The notes under the pieces are model-generated. The model was not told the origin of the DNA, ran no database searches, and was given only the letters and a program-made list of their open reading frames with translations. Source: CAWGJC01 sp965276665 (GTDB taxonomy: Bacteria > Pseudomonadota > Alphaproteobacteria > Acetobacterales > Acetobacteraceae). From it: a stretch of DNA of 64,000 nt. Shown one piece after another: positions 51,562 through 59,982 of this stretch. The DNA lies in NCBI GenBank assembly GCA_965276665.1, contig OZ255620.1, positions 2,914,001 to 2,978,000 of the forward strand. Direction: 5' to 3'. A program made the position numbers and the translations under genes. Numbering within the stretch: position 1 is the first letter of the stretch; the number at the start of each line of letters is the position of its first letter.

Positions 51562-52086
51562 TCAGAACCGTCGGAGCAGCCGCAGCGCCAGCAGGATCAC
51601 GACGTCATAGGGTAGCGCCGCCGCCTCGCGCAGCCGCCAGTACCAGCGATAGGGGGGCTTCGGCGGCGGGCGGCAGGCGCCGGCGCGCAGGCCGGCGAGC
51701 CAGAGCAGCGCCACGCAGCGCGGCAGGTGGTAGCCGCTGGAGCAGGCCAGCACCCGTCCCCCGAAATCGCGCGCGCGCAGCAGGCGGCGGCAGGCGCGGG
51801 CGGATTGCAGCGTGTCCCTCGCGGTGGGCTCGGGCCAGATGCGGCTATCCGGCACGCCGGCCGCGCGCAGCAGGCCGGTCATCACCACTGCCTCCTCCGG
51901 CGGATGGCGGCCGAGCCCGCCGGTCGGCATGAACACCGTTGCGGGATTGTCCCGCCCGGCCGCCACCGCGGCCATCACCCGGGCGCGGAGCGTGGGCGAG
52001 GGCACGCCGCCCCGGTGCACCGCCGCGCCGAAGATGATGATCGCGGTCGCGGCGCTCGTCTCCGGGCTGCCGGCTATGGCGCTCAG
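51562..52086 (-). CDS. YdcF/DUF218-family protein, apparent CTG start
   Basis: 174 aa of the ElyC/SanA/YdcF superfamily linked to envelope metabolism. Motifs: AIIIFGAAVHRGGVPSPTLRAR, VFMPTGGLG, EAVVMTGLL, ARDTLQSARACRRLL and ACSSGYHLPRCVALL. No ATG/GTG/TTG fits; a CTG at 52084-52086 overlaps the stop of the upstream methyltransferase gene as CTGA, the same arrangement as at lapA. The family's N-terminal membrane helix is absent. Confidence 0.7.
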   Translation of the reverse strand: MSAIAGSPETSAATAIIIFGAAVHRGGVPSPTLRARVMAAVAAGRDNPATVFMPTGGLGRHPPEEAVVMTGLLRAAGVPDSRIWPEPTARDTLQSARACRRLLRARDFGGRVLACSSGYHLPRCVALLWLAGLRAGACRPPPKPPYRWYWRLREAAALPYDVVILLALRLLRRF

Positions 52087-53327
52087 GGCGGGGGCGCCAG
52101 CAGGATGCGGTTCAGCGCCGAGAGCGTGGCGTAGCTGGCCGGCCAGGCGCGGGCGAAGGCGGCCGCGCCGGCGCCGCGTTCCGCCATCGCCGCGCCGATC
52201 TCGCCCACGCTGCGCCGCCCGTCGACCAGCCGCAGGATCGGCGCGGCGAGCGGCGGCAGCGGCACCGGCACGCGCAGCCCGTCGAACAGGAAGGCGATCG
52301 TGTGGTCCGGCCGGACCGCCCGCGCGAGCTCCTCGGCCGGGGCGTGGCGCGCGACCGGCACCGCATCGGCGGCCGCCGCGTCCGGCGCCGGCGGCGCCTC
52401 GCCCGCCCGCACGCAATAGACGACATGGGTGATCATGTTGCCGGTCAGCGCCTCGGCCAGCGCCGCGCGCTCGCGCAAGCCCATCCCGGCGATCCGCGCC
52501 CGCAGCCGCGGATCCGGCAGGTAGGTCGCCGGCTCGTAGCGCAGCGGCTCGACCAGGCAGGTCGCCTCCAGCCCCGCGCCGTCGAGCAGGTCGAACAGCG
52601 CGGGGATGGCGAAGGCGCGATCGCGCGGGTTCAGCAGCAGGTCGTAGAGCCCGGCATCGCCGCCCTCGGCGATGTCGCTGAGATAGGGGTTGCGGCGCAG
52701 CCAGGCGGTCTCCGGCAGATGGCGCAGCACGCGCCGCGCGATGTCGAGCCGGGCGGGCGGCGCCTCCTCGGGCGGGGCGAGCGCGCGCAGCGCGTCCTGC
52801 GCCATGTAGACGCCGGTGCGGCCGTGCGGCGCATAGACCATCAGGCCCATCCCGCCGCCCGGCGCCAGCACCGAGACCAGTGCGGCGAGCCCGGTGGCCG
52901 GATCCGGCAGATGATGCAGCACGCCGCAGCAATCGATGTAGTCGAACGGACCGAGCCCCATCGTCGGCAGGTCGAGCAGCGAGCCCTGCCGGAACTCGAT
53001 ATTGGTCAGGCTTCTTGCCGCCGCCCGCGCCTGGGCGATCGCCATCGCCTGCGCCGAGCGGTCGAGATAGGTCACCCGCGCATCGCGCCCGGCGGCGGCG
53101 AGGAGTTGGGCGAGCATGATCGTGCCGTCCCCGGTGCCGCCGCCGGCGACCAGCGCCGCGAGCGGGCGCGAGGCCGGCCGCGCCGCGCCGAACACCCAAT
53201 GGTCGATCTCGGTCAGCAGGCTCGGACTGCCGACCAGCAGGCGTTTCGCCTCCTCGCGCGGGTCGCGCTGCGGATAGGGGTAAGCCTCGTATTGCGCGGC
53301 AAGGCGGGAATCGGTTGTGTCGGCCAT
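52083..53327 (-). CDS. SAM-dependent methyltransferase with a C-terminal extension
   Basis: 414 aa. The N-terminal YEAYPYPQRDPREE leads to a class I methyltransferase core: AALVAGGGTGDGTIMLAQLL (SAM motif I), VTYLDRSAQAM, and FDYIDCCGVLHHLPDP. The second half (from about residue 230) is an all-helical extension ending in a winged-helix-like segment (RLVDGRRSVGEIGAAMAERG). Related to proteins annotated only as class I methyltransferases; the target is unknown. I start at MADTTDSRL, nine codons inside the longest frame. Confidence 0.8.
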   Translation of the reverse strand: MADTTDSRLAAQYEAYPYPQRDPREEAKRLLVGSPSLLTEIDHWVFGAARPASRPLAALVAGGGTGDGTIMLAQLLAAAGRDARVTYLDRSAQAMAIAQARAAARSLTNIEFRQGSLLDLPTMGLGPFDYIDCCGVLHHLPDPATGLAALVSVLAPGGGMGLMVYAPHGRTGVYMAQDALRALAPPEEAPPARLDIARRVLRHLPETAWLRRNPYLSDIAEGGDAGLYDLLLNPRDRAFAIPALFDLLDGAGLEATCLVEPLRYEPATYLPDPRLRARIAGMGLRERAALAEALTGNMITHVVYCVRAGEAPPAPDAAAADAVPVARHAPAEELARAVRPDHTIAFLFDGLRVPVPLPPLAAPILRLVDGRRSVGEIGAAMAERGAGAAAFARAWPASYATLSALNRILLAPPP

Positions 53328-53352
53328 CACCGGGCAGGCATATCGCGACCCC

Positions 53353-53928
53353 ATGGGGTTGGCCAGGACAGGCGGGCAGGCGCGCGGCTATTTCGGAATC
53401 GGCGTCGAAGGCGTCTCCAAGCCCGCCAATGTCGGCGCGCTGCTGCGCACCGCCCACGCGTTCGGCGCCGCGTTCTGCTTCACCATCGGCGCCGGCTGGG
53501 ATGCGCGGGCCGGCCGGCCCGCCGATACCGCCGACACGCCCTCCCACGTGCCGCTCTGGCGCTTCGCCGATCTCGACGCGCTCGACCTGCCGCAGGGCTG
53601 CCCGCTCGTCGGCATCGAATTGCTGGAGGACGCGGTCGAGCTCCCCTCCTTCCGGCACCCGACGAACGCGGCCTACGTGCTCGGGCCGGAGCGCGCGGGC
53701 CTGTCGCCGGCGCTGCTCGGGCGCTGCCGCCACGTGGTGCGCATCCCCACCCGCTTCGCGCTCAACCTCGCGGTGGCCGGCGCGCTCGTGCTCTACGACC
53801 GCCTGCTGCAGCACGGCCGGTTCGCCGAGCGGCCGGTCGGCAGCGGCGGCCCGGTCGCGCCCGCGCCGGCGTCGTCCGGGCACGGCAACCCGGTGTTCCG
53901 CCGCACCCGGCCGGATTGGGCGGGATGA
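53353..53928 (+). CDS. SpoU/TrmH-family RNA 2'-O-methyltransferase
   Basis: 191 aa. The three SPOUT motifs are clear: VSKPANVGALLRTAHAFGA, AAYVLGPERAGLSPALLGRC and VVRIPTR...LNLAVAGALVLYDR, which form the knotted SAM site. It methylates tRNA or rRNA ribose; the specific position cannot be told. It is divergent from the methyltransferase gene 25 bases away. Confidence 0.9.
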   Translation: MGLARTGGQARGYFGIGVEGVSKPANVGALLRTAHAFGAAFCFTIGAGWDARAGRPADTADTPSHVPLWRFADLDALDLPQGCPLVGIELLEDAVELPSFRHPTNAAYVLGPERAGLSPALLGRCRHVVRIPTRFALNLAVAGALVLYDRLLQHGRFAERPVGSGGPVAPAPASSGHGNPVFRRTRPDWAG

Positions 53929-53980
53929 GCGCCGCGTGAGCGCGCTTGTCCGGCCGCAGCGCGCGCCGTATCTCTCCCCG

Positions 53981-54559
53981 ATGCGATATTCCTTGCTCCT
54001 CCTCGCCGCCACGCCGCTGCTGCTGCCCGCCGCCGCTCTCGCGCAGACGCGCACGGCCACCCATGCGCCGCCGCACCGGGCCGCCGCGCCGGCCCGTCCC
54101 GCGCCGCACGCCGCCGCGGCCGCCGCCGGGCCGAAATCCATCGGCAAGTTCGATGACTGGCAGGCGGCGACCGTCGAGCAGGCCGGGCAGCCCGCCTGCT
54201 ACGCCTTCACCCGCGCCGCCAGCTCCACCCCCGCCCTCTCCGGCCGCGGCGACGTCGTGCTCACCGTCACCCAGCGCGCCAGCGGCCGCGACGCGGTGGC
54301 GATCAGCGCCGGCTTCGCCTACGCGCCGAATGCCGAGGTCGGCGTGCAGGTCGACCAGGCGACGCTGCCCTTCTACACGGCGCAGCGCTCGGCCTTTGCC
54401 CGCGACGGCCATGCCGCGGTCCTCGCCTTCCAGAAGGGCGCCCGGGCGATCGCGAAATCGCCGGCGCCGCGCGGCAGCGGCGACGTGACCGACAATTTCA
54501 GCCTGCGCGGCTTCAGCGCCGCCTACGCGGCGATCGACAAGGCGTGCCCGGCCAAATGA
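53981..54559 (+). CDS. Invasion-associated locus B (IalB)-like periplasmic protein
   Basis: 192 aa with a signal peptide (MRYSLLLLAATPLLLPAAALA), a low-complexity Ala/Pro/His linker and an IalB-type domain (KFDDWQAATVEQAGQPACYAF, DVTDNFSLRGFSAAYAAIDKAC). Family members are found through non-pathogenic alphaproteobacteria and their role is unclear. The stop overlaps the rlmN start (ATGA), a common pairing. Confidence 0.85.
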   Translation: MRYSLLLLAATPLLLPAAALAQTRTATHAPPHRAAAPARPAPHAAAAAAGPKSIGKFDDWQAATVEQAGQPACYAFTRAASSTPALSGRGDVVLTVTQRASGRDAVAISAGFAYAPNAEVGVQVDQATLPFYTAQRSAFARDGHAAVLAFQKGARAIAKSPAPRGSGDVTDNFSLRGFSAAYAAIDKACPAK

Positions 54560-55728
54560 GCATCACCACCACGCCGGATCTCAACGAGGCCGAACGCGCG
54601 CGCATCCTCGCCAAATCCGCGCGCTTCGCCCCCCCCGACGCCACCCTGCCGGATGGACGGCGCGATCTCGTCGGCCTCACCCGCGCCGAGCTCGTCGAAG
54701 CGCTCGCCGGGATCGGCGAGAAGCCGTTCCGCGCGAAACAGCTCTGGCACTGGATCTACCACCAGGGCGCGACCGATTTCGCGCGCATGTCCTCGATCGC
54801 CCGGCCGCTCCAGGCCCGGCTCGCGGAGCGCTTCGTCGTCGGCCGGCCGGAGGTCGCGCTGTCGCAGACCAGCACCGACGAGACCCGCAAATTCCTCTTC
54901 CGCTTCCGCGACGGGCAGACGGCGGAGACCGTCTACATCCCCGATCCGCACGAGGATCGCGGCGCGGTCTGCATCTCCTCGCAGGTCGGCTGCACGCTCT
55001 CCTGCCGCTTCTGCCACACCGGCACGCAGGGCCTCGCCCGCAATCTCGGCGCGCCCGAGATCGTCGGCCAGTTCATGGCGGCGCGCGACGCCTATGGCGA
55101 ATGGCCGAGCCCGAAAGGCGAGACGCCGCGCCTGCTCTCCACCATCGTGCTGATGGGCATGGGCGAGCCGCTCTACAATTACGAGAACGTCGCCCGCGCG
55201 ATGATCCTGGCGATGGACGGCGAAGGCATCGGCCTCTCCCGCCGCCGCATCACCCTCTCGACCTCCGGCGTGGTGCCGATGATGGACCGCTGCGGGCGCG
55301 AGCTCGGCGTCAACCTCGCGGTCTCGCTGCACGCGGTCCGCGACGAGCTCCGCGACGAGCTGGTGCCGCTCAACCGCAAATATCCGATCGACGAGCTGAT
55401 GGCCGCCTGCCGCCGCTACCCGGGCGCCTCCAACGCGCGCCGCATCACCTTCGAATACATCATGCTGCGCGGCGTGAACGACACCGAGGCCGACGCCCGC
55501 GAGCTCGTCCGCCTGATCGCCGGGCTGCCCGCCAAGGTGAACCTGATCCCGTTCAATCCCTGGCCCGGCAGCCAGTTCGAACCGAGCACCAGACCGGTCC
55601 TCGACCGCTTCGCCGGGATCGTGATGAACGCCGGCTTCGCCGCCCCCATCCGAACCCCGCGCGGCCAGGACATCCTCGCCGCCTGCGGCCAACTCCGCAC
55701 CGACAGCACCCGCATCCGGGCGGCCTGA
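54556..55728 (+). CDS. rlmN: Dual-specificity 23S rRNA/tRNA adenine-C2 methyltransferase RlmN
   Basis: Radical-SAM enzyme, 390 aa, that methylates A2503 of 23S rRNA and A37 of some tRNAs. The iron-sulfur cluster motif is CTLSCRFCHTG (Cys-x3-Cys-x2-Cys) after VCISSQVG, followed by LMGMGEPLYNYENV and FEYIMLRGVND. The methyl-carrying cysteine near the end is in LAACGQLR. Start ATG 54556 is coupled to the IalB-like gene. Confidence 0.96.
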   Translation: MSITTTPDLNEAERARILAKSARFAPPDATLPDGRRDLVGLTRAELVEALAGIGEKPFRAKQLWHWIYHQGATDFARMSSIARPLQARLAERFVVGRPEVALSQTSTDETRKFLFRFRDGQTAETVYIPDPHEDRGAVCISSQVGCTLSCRFCHTGTQGLARNLGAPEIVGQFMAARDAYGEWPSPKGETPRLLSTIVLMGMGEPLYNYENVARAMILAMDGEGIGLSRRRITLSTSGVVPMMDRCGRELGVNLAVSLHAVRDELRDELVPLNRKYPIDELMAACRRYPGASNARRITFEYIMLRGVNDTEADARELVRLIAGLPAKVNLIPFNPWPGSQFEPSTRPVLDRFAGIVMNAGFAAPIRTPRGQDILAACGQLRTDSTRIRAA

Positions 55729-55738
55729 TAGTGCGCGC

Positions 55739-55854
55739 GGAAGGGCGGGGCTCCGCCCCGGACCCCGGCAAGGGGGCTTTGCCCCCCTGCACTCCCAGCG
55801 GGAATGCAAGGGGCAGAGCCCCTTGCCGGGTCCAGGGCAGCGCCCTGGCCTTCC
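55739..55854. repeat. Family A element, copy 6 (short form)
   Basis: 116 bp. GGAAGGGCGGGGCTCCGCCCC opens one arm, CAAGGGG(G)CTTTGCCCCC the second stem; the opposite arm has CAAGGGGCAGAGCCCCTTG and CCAGGGCAGCGCCCTGGCCTTCC. The large central part of the other copies is missing. It fills the rlmN-livH gap and ends 23 bases ahead of livH. Confidence 0.8.
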
Positions 55855-55877
55855 AAGCCCTCCCACACCACCCGTAG

Positions 55878-56759
55878 ATGCTGGCGCAGCAGCTGGTGAA
55901 CGGGGTTCTGCTTGGCGCGACCTATGCGTTGTTTTCGCTTGGTTTCACGCTGATCTTCGGTGTGCTGCGCGTGATCAACCTTCTGTATGGGTTCTACTTC
56001 TCCGCCGGGGCGTTCTTCGCCCTGTATCTGACGCGGGAGCTCGGCTTCGGCATCTGGCTGGCCTTGTCGATGGCGGCGCTGGGGGCCGGCATTCTGGCGA
56101 TGGTGCTGGACATGCTTTTGCTCACCCGGCTGCGGCGGGTGAAGGCGCCGGAGCTTGCCTCCTTGATGGTGACGCTGGGGGGTGCCTTGGCGCTGTATTC
56201 CGCGACGACCTTGTGGCTGGGGCCGGACATCAGGCGGTTGCCGCCCGGATTGTTTTCGACGGCGGCTTACGTGGTGGATGGCGTGCGGGTCACGGCGACG
56301 CAGTTGCTCATTCTGGGCGCGACGGTGGTTCTGGTGGCGGCGCTGGTGGCGTTGCTGCGCGGCACGCGGCTCGGGCTGGCGATCCGCGCGATGGCGGAGC
56401 GGCCGGATGCGGCGGAGCTGATGGGGATCGACACCGCCCGGGCGGCGGCGCTCGTCTCCTTCCTGTCGGGGTGCCTGGCCGGGGCGGCCGGCGTGCTGAT
56501 CGGCCTCAATTTCAACGCCGTGCAGCCGTATATGGGCGAGGACATGATGCTGCGCGGCTTCGTCGTCATCATCGTGGGCGGGCTTGGCGACATTCGCGGC
56601 GCGGTGATCGCCGGGCTGCTGCTCGGCGTGCTGGAGGTGCTGACCGCGGGGTATGTCGCCTCGAGCCTAAAGGAGACGGTCGCCTTCCTGGTGCTGGTGC
56701 TGGTGCTCTGGACGCGGCCGAACGGCCTGTTCGGGCGCAGCGTGGTGCGGCGGGCCTGA
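55878..56759 (+). CDS. livH: Branched-chain amino-acid-type ABC permease LivH
   Basis: 293 aa, eight hydrophobic segments. VNGVLLGATYALFSLGFTLI FGV-type N-terminus, MAERPDAAELMGIDTARAAA loop and VVIIVGGLGDIRGAVIAGLL are LivH hallmarks. Partner of the LivM gene one base downstream. No substrate-binding gene adjoins it. Confidence 0.93.
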   Translation: MLAQQLVNGVLLGATYALFSLGFTLIFGVLRVINLLYGFYFSAGAFFALYLTRELGFGIWLALSMAALGAGILAMVLDMLLLTRLRRVKAPELASLMVTLGGALALYSATTLWLGPDIRRLPPGLFSTAAYVVDGVRVTATQLLILGATVVLVAALVALLRGTRLGLAIRAMAERPDAAELMGIDTARAAALVSFLSGCLAGAAGVLIGLNFNAVQPYMGEDMMLRGFVVIIVGGLGDIRGAVIAGLLLGVLEVLTAGYVASSLKETVAFLVLVLVLWTRPNGLFGRSVVRRA

Positions 56760-56760
56760 G

Positions 56761-57633
56761 ATGCCGGCCCTCATCATGCCCGACTGGATCATGCCCGGCT
56801 GGCTCGACGATTTCCTCTGGACCTATCAGAACGTCATCCACGGGCTCGGCATCAACGGGCTGCTCGCGCTGGCGATGTATGTGGTGCTGGCGGTTGGGCA
56901 GCTCTCGCTCGGCCAGGCGGCGTTCATGGGGCTCGGCGCCTATTCCTCCGCGTTGCTGAGCTTGCAGCTGCATCTGCCCTTCGCGGTCGTGCTGCCGCTC
57001 TCCTGCGTGGCGCCGGTGGTATTCGCGTTGGTGATCGGCGCGCCGACGGTGCGGCTGTCCGGCGTCTATCTGGCGATCGCGACGATCGGCCTCGGCGAGG
57101 TGCTGCGCGCGGCCTATCTCAACATCGACCTGTTCGGCGGCGCGCTCGGCCTGTCCGGCATTCCGCTCGAGGCCGAGACCTGGGAGATCTACGCGCTGCT
57201 CGGGGTCGCGGTGCTGGTGCTCTGGCTGGTGATGCGCAGCCGGATCGGGCGGGCGATGGAGGCGATCCGGGAGGACGAGGTGGCGGCGCGCATCGCCGGC
57301 ATCGACGTGGTCCGCTACCGCATGGGCGCGCTGGTGGCGGCCGCGGTGCTGGCCGGGTTCGCGGGCGCGCTCGACGCGCATTCCTCCTCGTTCATCGGGC
57401 CGTCGCAATACGGGTTCGAGCCGGCGGTGACGATTCTCTCCTTCGCGCTGCTGGGCGGGGTGACGACGCCGTTCGGCCCGGTGCTGGGCGCCTGGATCCT
57501 GACCATCTTGCCCGAGCTGCTGCGCGGGATCAGCGATGCGCGGCTGGTGGTGAACGGGGTGATCATCGTCGCCGTCGTGCTGTTCCTGCCGCGCGGCATC
57601 CTGCCCTGGCGGCCGCGCCGGAGCGCCGCGTGA
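56761..57633 (+). CDS. livM: Branched-chain amino-acid-type ABC permease LivM
   Basis: 290 aa; AVGQLSLGQAAFMGLGAYSS, TVRLSGVYLAIATIGLGEVL, AIREDEVAARIAGIDVVRYR and SFALLGGVTTPFGPVLGAWI are the LivM motifs. It overlaps livG by four bases (GTGA). Confidence 0.93.
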   Translation: MPALIMPDWIMPGWLDDFLWTYQNVIHGLGINGLLALAMYVVLAVGQLSLGQAAFMGLGAYSSALLSLQLHLPFAVVLPLSCVAPVVFALVIGAPTVRLSGVYLAIATIGLGEVLRAAYLNIDLFGGALGLSGIPLEAETWEIYALLGVAVLVLWLVMRSRIGRAMEAIREDEVAARIAGIDVVRYRMGALVAAAVLAGFAGALDAHSSSFIGPSQYGFEPAVTILSFALLGGVTTPFGPVLGAWILTILPELLRGISDARLVVNGVIIVAVVLFLPRGILPWRPRRSAA

Positions 57634-58418
57634 CCTTGCTGCAGCTCGAGGGGGTGGGCCGGCGCTTCGCCGGGCTGGCGGCGCTGGAGGGCGTCGATCT
57701 CGCGGTCGCGCAGGGCGGCATCCATGCGGTGATCGGGCCGAACGGGGCCGGCAAGACGACGCTGTTCAACCTGATCTCCGGCCTGTTCCCGCCCTCCGCC
57801 GGGCGCATCCGCTTCGCGGGGCGGGACGTCACGCGGATGGCGGCGCATCGCCGCGCCCGGCTCGGCCTGGCGCGCACCTTCCAGAACATCCGCCTGTTCG
57901 ACGAGATGAGCCTGCTCGAGAACGTGCTGACCGGGCTGCATCCGGGCCTCGCCGCCTCGCTGTCATCGGTCGTGCTGCGCCTGCCCGGCTTCCGGCGGGA
58001 GGAGCGGGACGCGGTGGCGCGGGCGCGCGGGGCGCTCGATTTCGTGGGCCTCGCCGATCGCGCGGGGGCGCCGGCGGGATCGCTCGCCTATGGCGACCAG
58101 CGGCGGCTCGAGATCGCCCGCGCGATCGCGCCGGGCCCGGCGCTCCTGCTGCTCGACGAGCCGGCCGCCGGCATGAACCCGGCGGAGACCGCCGCTCTCG
58201 CGCTGCTGGTCCGCCGCATCCGGGCGCGTGGCATCACCGTGCTGCTGATCGAGCACCATGTCGGCTTCGTGATGGAATTGTCGGAGCGGGTGACGGTGCT
58301 GAATTTCGGCCGTCGCATCTTCGAGGGGCCGCCCGCCGAGGTGCGGGCGGCGCCGGCGGTGGTGGAGGCCTATCTCGGCCACAAGGTCGCGGCCCGGCTC
58401 GGGCGGCCGGCGGCGTGA
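57630..58418 (+). CDS. livG: ABC transporter ATP-binding protein LivG
   Basis: 262 aa from a GTG start. Walker A GPNGAGKTTLFNLISG, the LivG-type LGLARTFQNIRLF Q-loop, the signature region SLAYGDQRRLEIARAIA and Walker B LLLLDEPAAGMNP are all present. The signature is the SYGxQR type normal for LivG. Confidence 0.94.
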   Translation: MTLLQLEGVGRRFAGLAALEGVDLAVAQGGIHAVIGPNGAGKTTLFNLISGLFPPSAGRIRFAGRDVTRMAAHRRARLGLARTFQNIRLFDEMSLLENVLTGLHPGLAASLSSVVLRLPGFRREERDAVARARGALDFVGLADRAGAPAGSLAYGDQRRLEIARAIAPGPALLLLDEPAAGMNPAETAALALLVRRIRARGITVLLIEHHVGFVMELSERVTVLNFGRRIFEGPPAEVRAAPAVVEAYLGHKVAARLGRPAA

Positions 58419-58437
58419 CCGCGCGCGCGGCGGTGGC

Positions 58438-59148
58438 ATGACCGCGCTCGCGGTCGAGGGGCTGACCGTCGCCTATGGCCGCACGCTGGCGGTGGACGGG
58501 ATCGACCTCGCCGTGCCGGAAGGCCAGGTGGTGTGCCTGATCGGCGCGAACGGCGCCGGCAAGACCACGACGATGCGGGCGCTGTCCGGCCTGGTGCGGC
58601 CGCGCGCCGGGCGCATCCGCTTCGGCGGCGAGCAGATCGTCGGGCGGCGTCCGCACCGCATCGCGTCCCTCGGCCTGCTGCAGGTGCCGGAAGGCCGGCA
58701 GATCTTTTCCGACCTGACGGTGGCCGAGAACCTCGCGATCGGCGCCTATCTGGTGGCCGGACGGGCGGAGCCGGCGCGGCGGCGCGATCAGGTGCTCGCG
58801 CGGTTTCCGCGCCTGGCCGAACGGCTCGGCCAGCTCGCCGGCTCGCTCTCGGGCGGCGAGCAGCAGATGCTCGCGCTCGGCCGCGCGTTGATGGGCGGCC
58901 CGCGCCTGCTGCTGCTGGACGAGCCGAGCATGGGTCTCGCCCCGCTCTTCATCGAGGAGATCTTCGCCGTCATCGCCGATCTGCGGGCGGCCGGCACCAC
59001 GATCCTGCTGGTGGAGCAGAACGCCTCCGCCGCGCTCGAGGTCGCGGATTACGCCTATGTGCTCGAGACCGGCCGCATCGTGCTGCACGGGGCGGCGGCG
59101 GAGGTGGCGAACGATCCGGCGGTCATTTCGGCTTATCTCGGAGGCTGA
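58438..59148 (+). CDS. livF: ABC transporter ATP-binding protein LivF
   Basis: 236 aa. Walker A GANGAGKTTTMRALSG, GLLQVPEGRQIFSDLTV, signature LSGGEQQMLALGRALM, Walker B LLLLDEPSMGLAP and the LVEQNASAAL switch. Last gene of the livHMGF unit. The stop is ten bases ahead of a family B repeat. Confidence 0.94.
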   Translation: MTALAVEGLTVAYGRTLAVDGIDLAVPEGQVVCLIGANGAGKTTTMRALSGLVRPRAGRIRFGGEQIVGRRPHRIASLGLLQVPEGRQIFSDLTVAENLAIGAYLVAGRAEPARRRDQVLARFPRLAERLGQLAGSLSGGEQQMLALGRALMGGPRLLLLDEPSMGLAPLFIEEIFAVIADLRAAGTTILLVEQNASAALEVADYAYVLETGRIVLHGAAAEVANDPAVISAYLGG

Positions 59149-59158
59149 GCGGCCGTGA

Positions 59159-59271
59159 GGAAACGCGCTCTGGCGGCCATCTGACGCGCTTTCCCTGTGC
59201 GCCGAGGCTCACGACCTCCAGGCCGCGCCGCGCCGAGGCTCGGAAACCGACGCCAGCCGACTCGGCCTAGT
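59159..59271. repeat. Family B MITE-like inverted repeat, copy 2
   Basis: Reads GGAAACGCGCTCTGGCGGCC, then ATCTGACGCGCTTTCC, a GCCGAGGCTCACG apex arm and GCCGAGGCTCGGAAACC, ending CTCGGCCTAG. It shares long blocks with the copies at 42375 and 63848 (the latter inverted). The following 100 bases to the GFA gene hold no recognised feature. Confidence 0.8.
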
Positions 59272-59380
59272 GGATAAATCCGACGTTTGGTGCCCGGCGG
59301 GCAAAAGCCGCTTTCGACCCAAGGGGACATCGCGCCCGAGCACTGATATCTATAAGGCCGTCAGAATTAGGGGTGTACGT

Positions 59381-59776
59381 ATGACCCATGGGCGATGCCA
59401 ATGCGGTGCAATCAAATTCGAAATGCCGGACCAGGCGGTGCATAGTACAATCTGCCATTGCAATGACTGCCGCCGGCAGTCTGGGGCGCCAATGATGGCC
59501 TGGGCCATGGTGCCTGCGGTCTCCTTGGCCGTCCAAGGCAATCCAAAGGTCTACGCGTCCTCGGAATCCGGGCCACGTTCCTTCTGTGGCGCCTGCGGAA
59601 CCGGCCTGTTTTTCACGAACGCTCTCCTTGAGCAGATGGGCATGATGCAGGTGCGGATCGCGGCACTCGACGATCCCGAGGCAATCGCTCCCAAAATGCA
59701 GGTGCAGACGGCCGAGGAGATCGGCTGGATGAAATCAGCGCATGCGCTTCCAGCCGTCGAACGTTTCCCCGGTTAG
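59381..59776 (+). CDS. GFA-family zinc protein (glutathione-dependent formaldehyde-activating enzyme-like)
   Basis: 131 aa. Zinc-binding cysteines in RCQCGAIKFEM, ICHCNDCRRQSGAPMMAWAM and SFCGACGTGLFF follow the GFA/CENP-V pattern. The role is uncertain; these proteins bind thiol adducts. Base composition is lower in GC than the flanking genes, no good ribosome site is seen, and the 3' end abuts a truncated acetyltransferase gene, all pointing to acquisition with the flanking DNA. Confidence 0.85.
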   Translation: MTHGRCQCGAIKFEMPDQAVHSTICHCNDCRRQSGAPMMAWAMVPAVSLAVQGNPKVYASSESGPRSFCGACGTGLFFTNALLEQMGMMQVRIAALDDPEAIAPKMQVQTAEEIGWMKSAHALPAVERFPG

Positions 59777-59980
59777 GTCTGGGCGGACGCTCGCCCGCAG
59801 GGGGTGCATACGGCCCGGCAGCCCGGCGAGCTCGGCGGCGAACCCCTGATAGGCGAGATCGACCCCGATCCCGGCGGCATAGGCCTCGAACAACTGCCTC
59901 GCGTCGGCGAGATCGGGCGCCGTCCTGGCCGCTTCGATCGCGTAACCAGGATCGGCCGGCGTCCCTTCGCGGCTTGGCAT
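59735..59980 (-). pseudogene. N-terminal fragment of a GNAT acetyltransferase
   Basis: MPSREGTPADPGYAIEAART then DARQLFEAYAAGIGVDL and FAAELAGLPGR are the opening of a GNAT enzyme that normally continues to about 160-170 aa. After LPGR the reading turns into unrelated sequence and stops inside the GFA gene region, so the rest, including the acetyl-CoA loop, was removed at a junction between about 59777 and 59812. The gene start lies three bases after the stop of the upstream gene. Confidence 0.7.
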
Positions 59981-59982
59981 TC

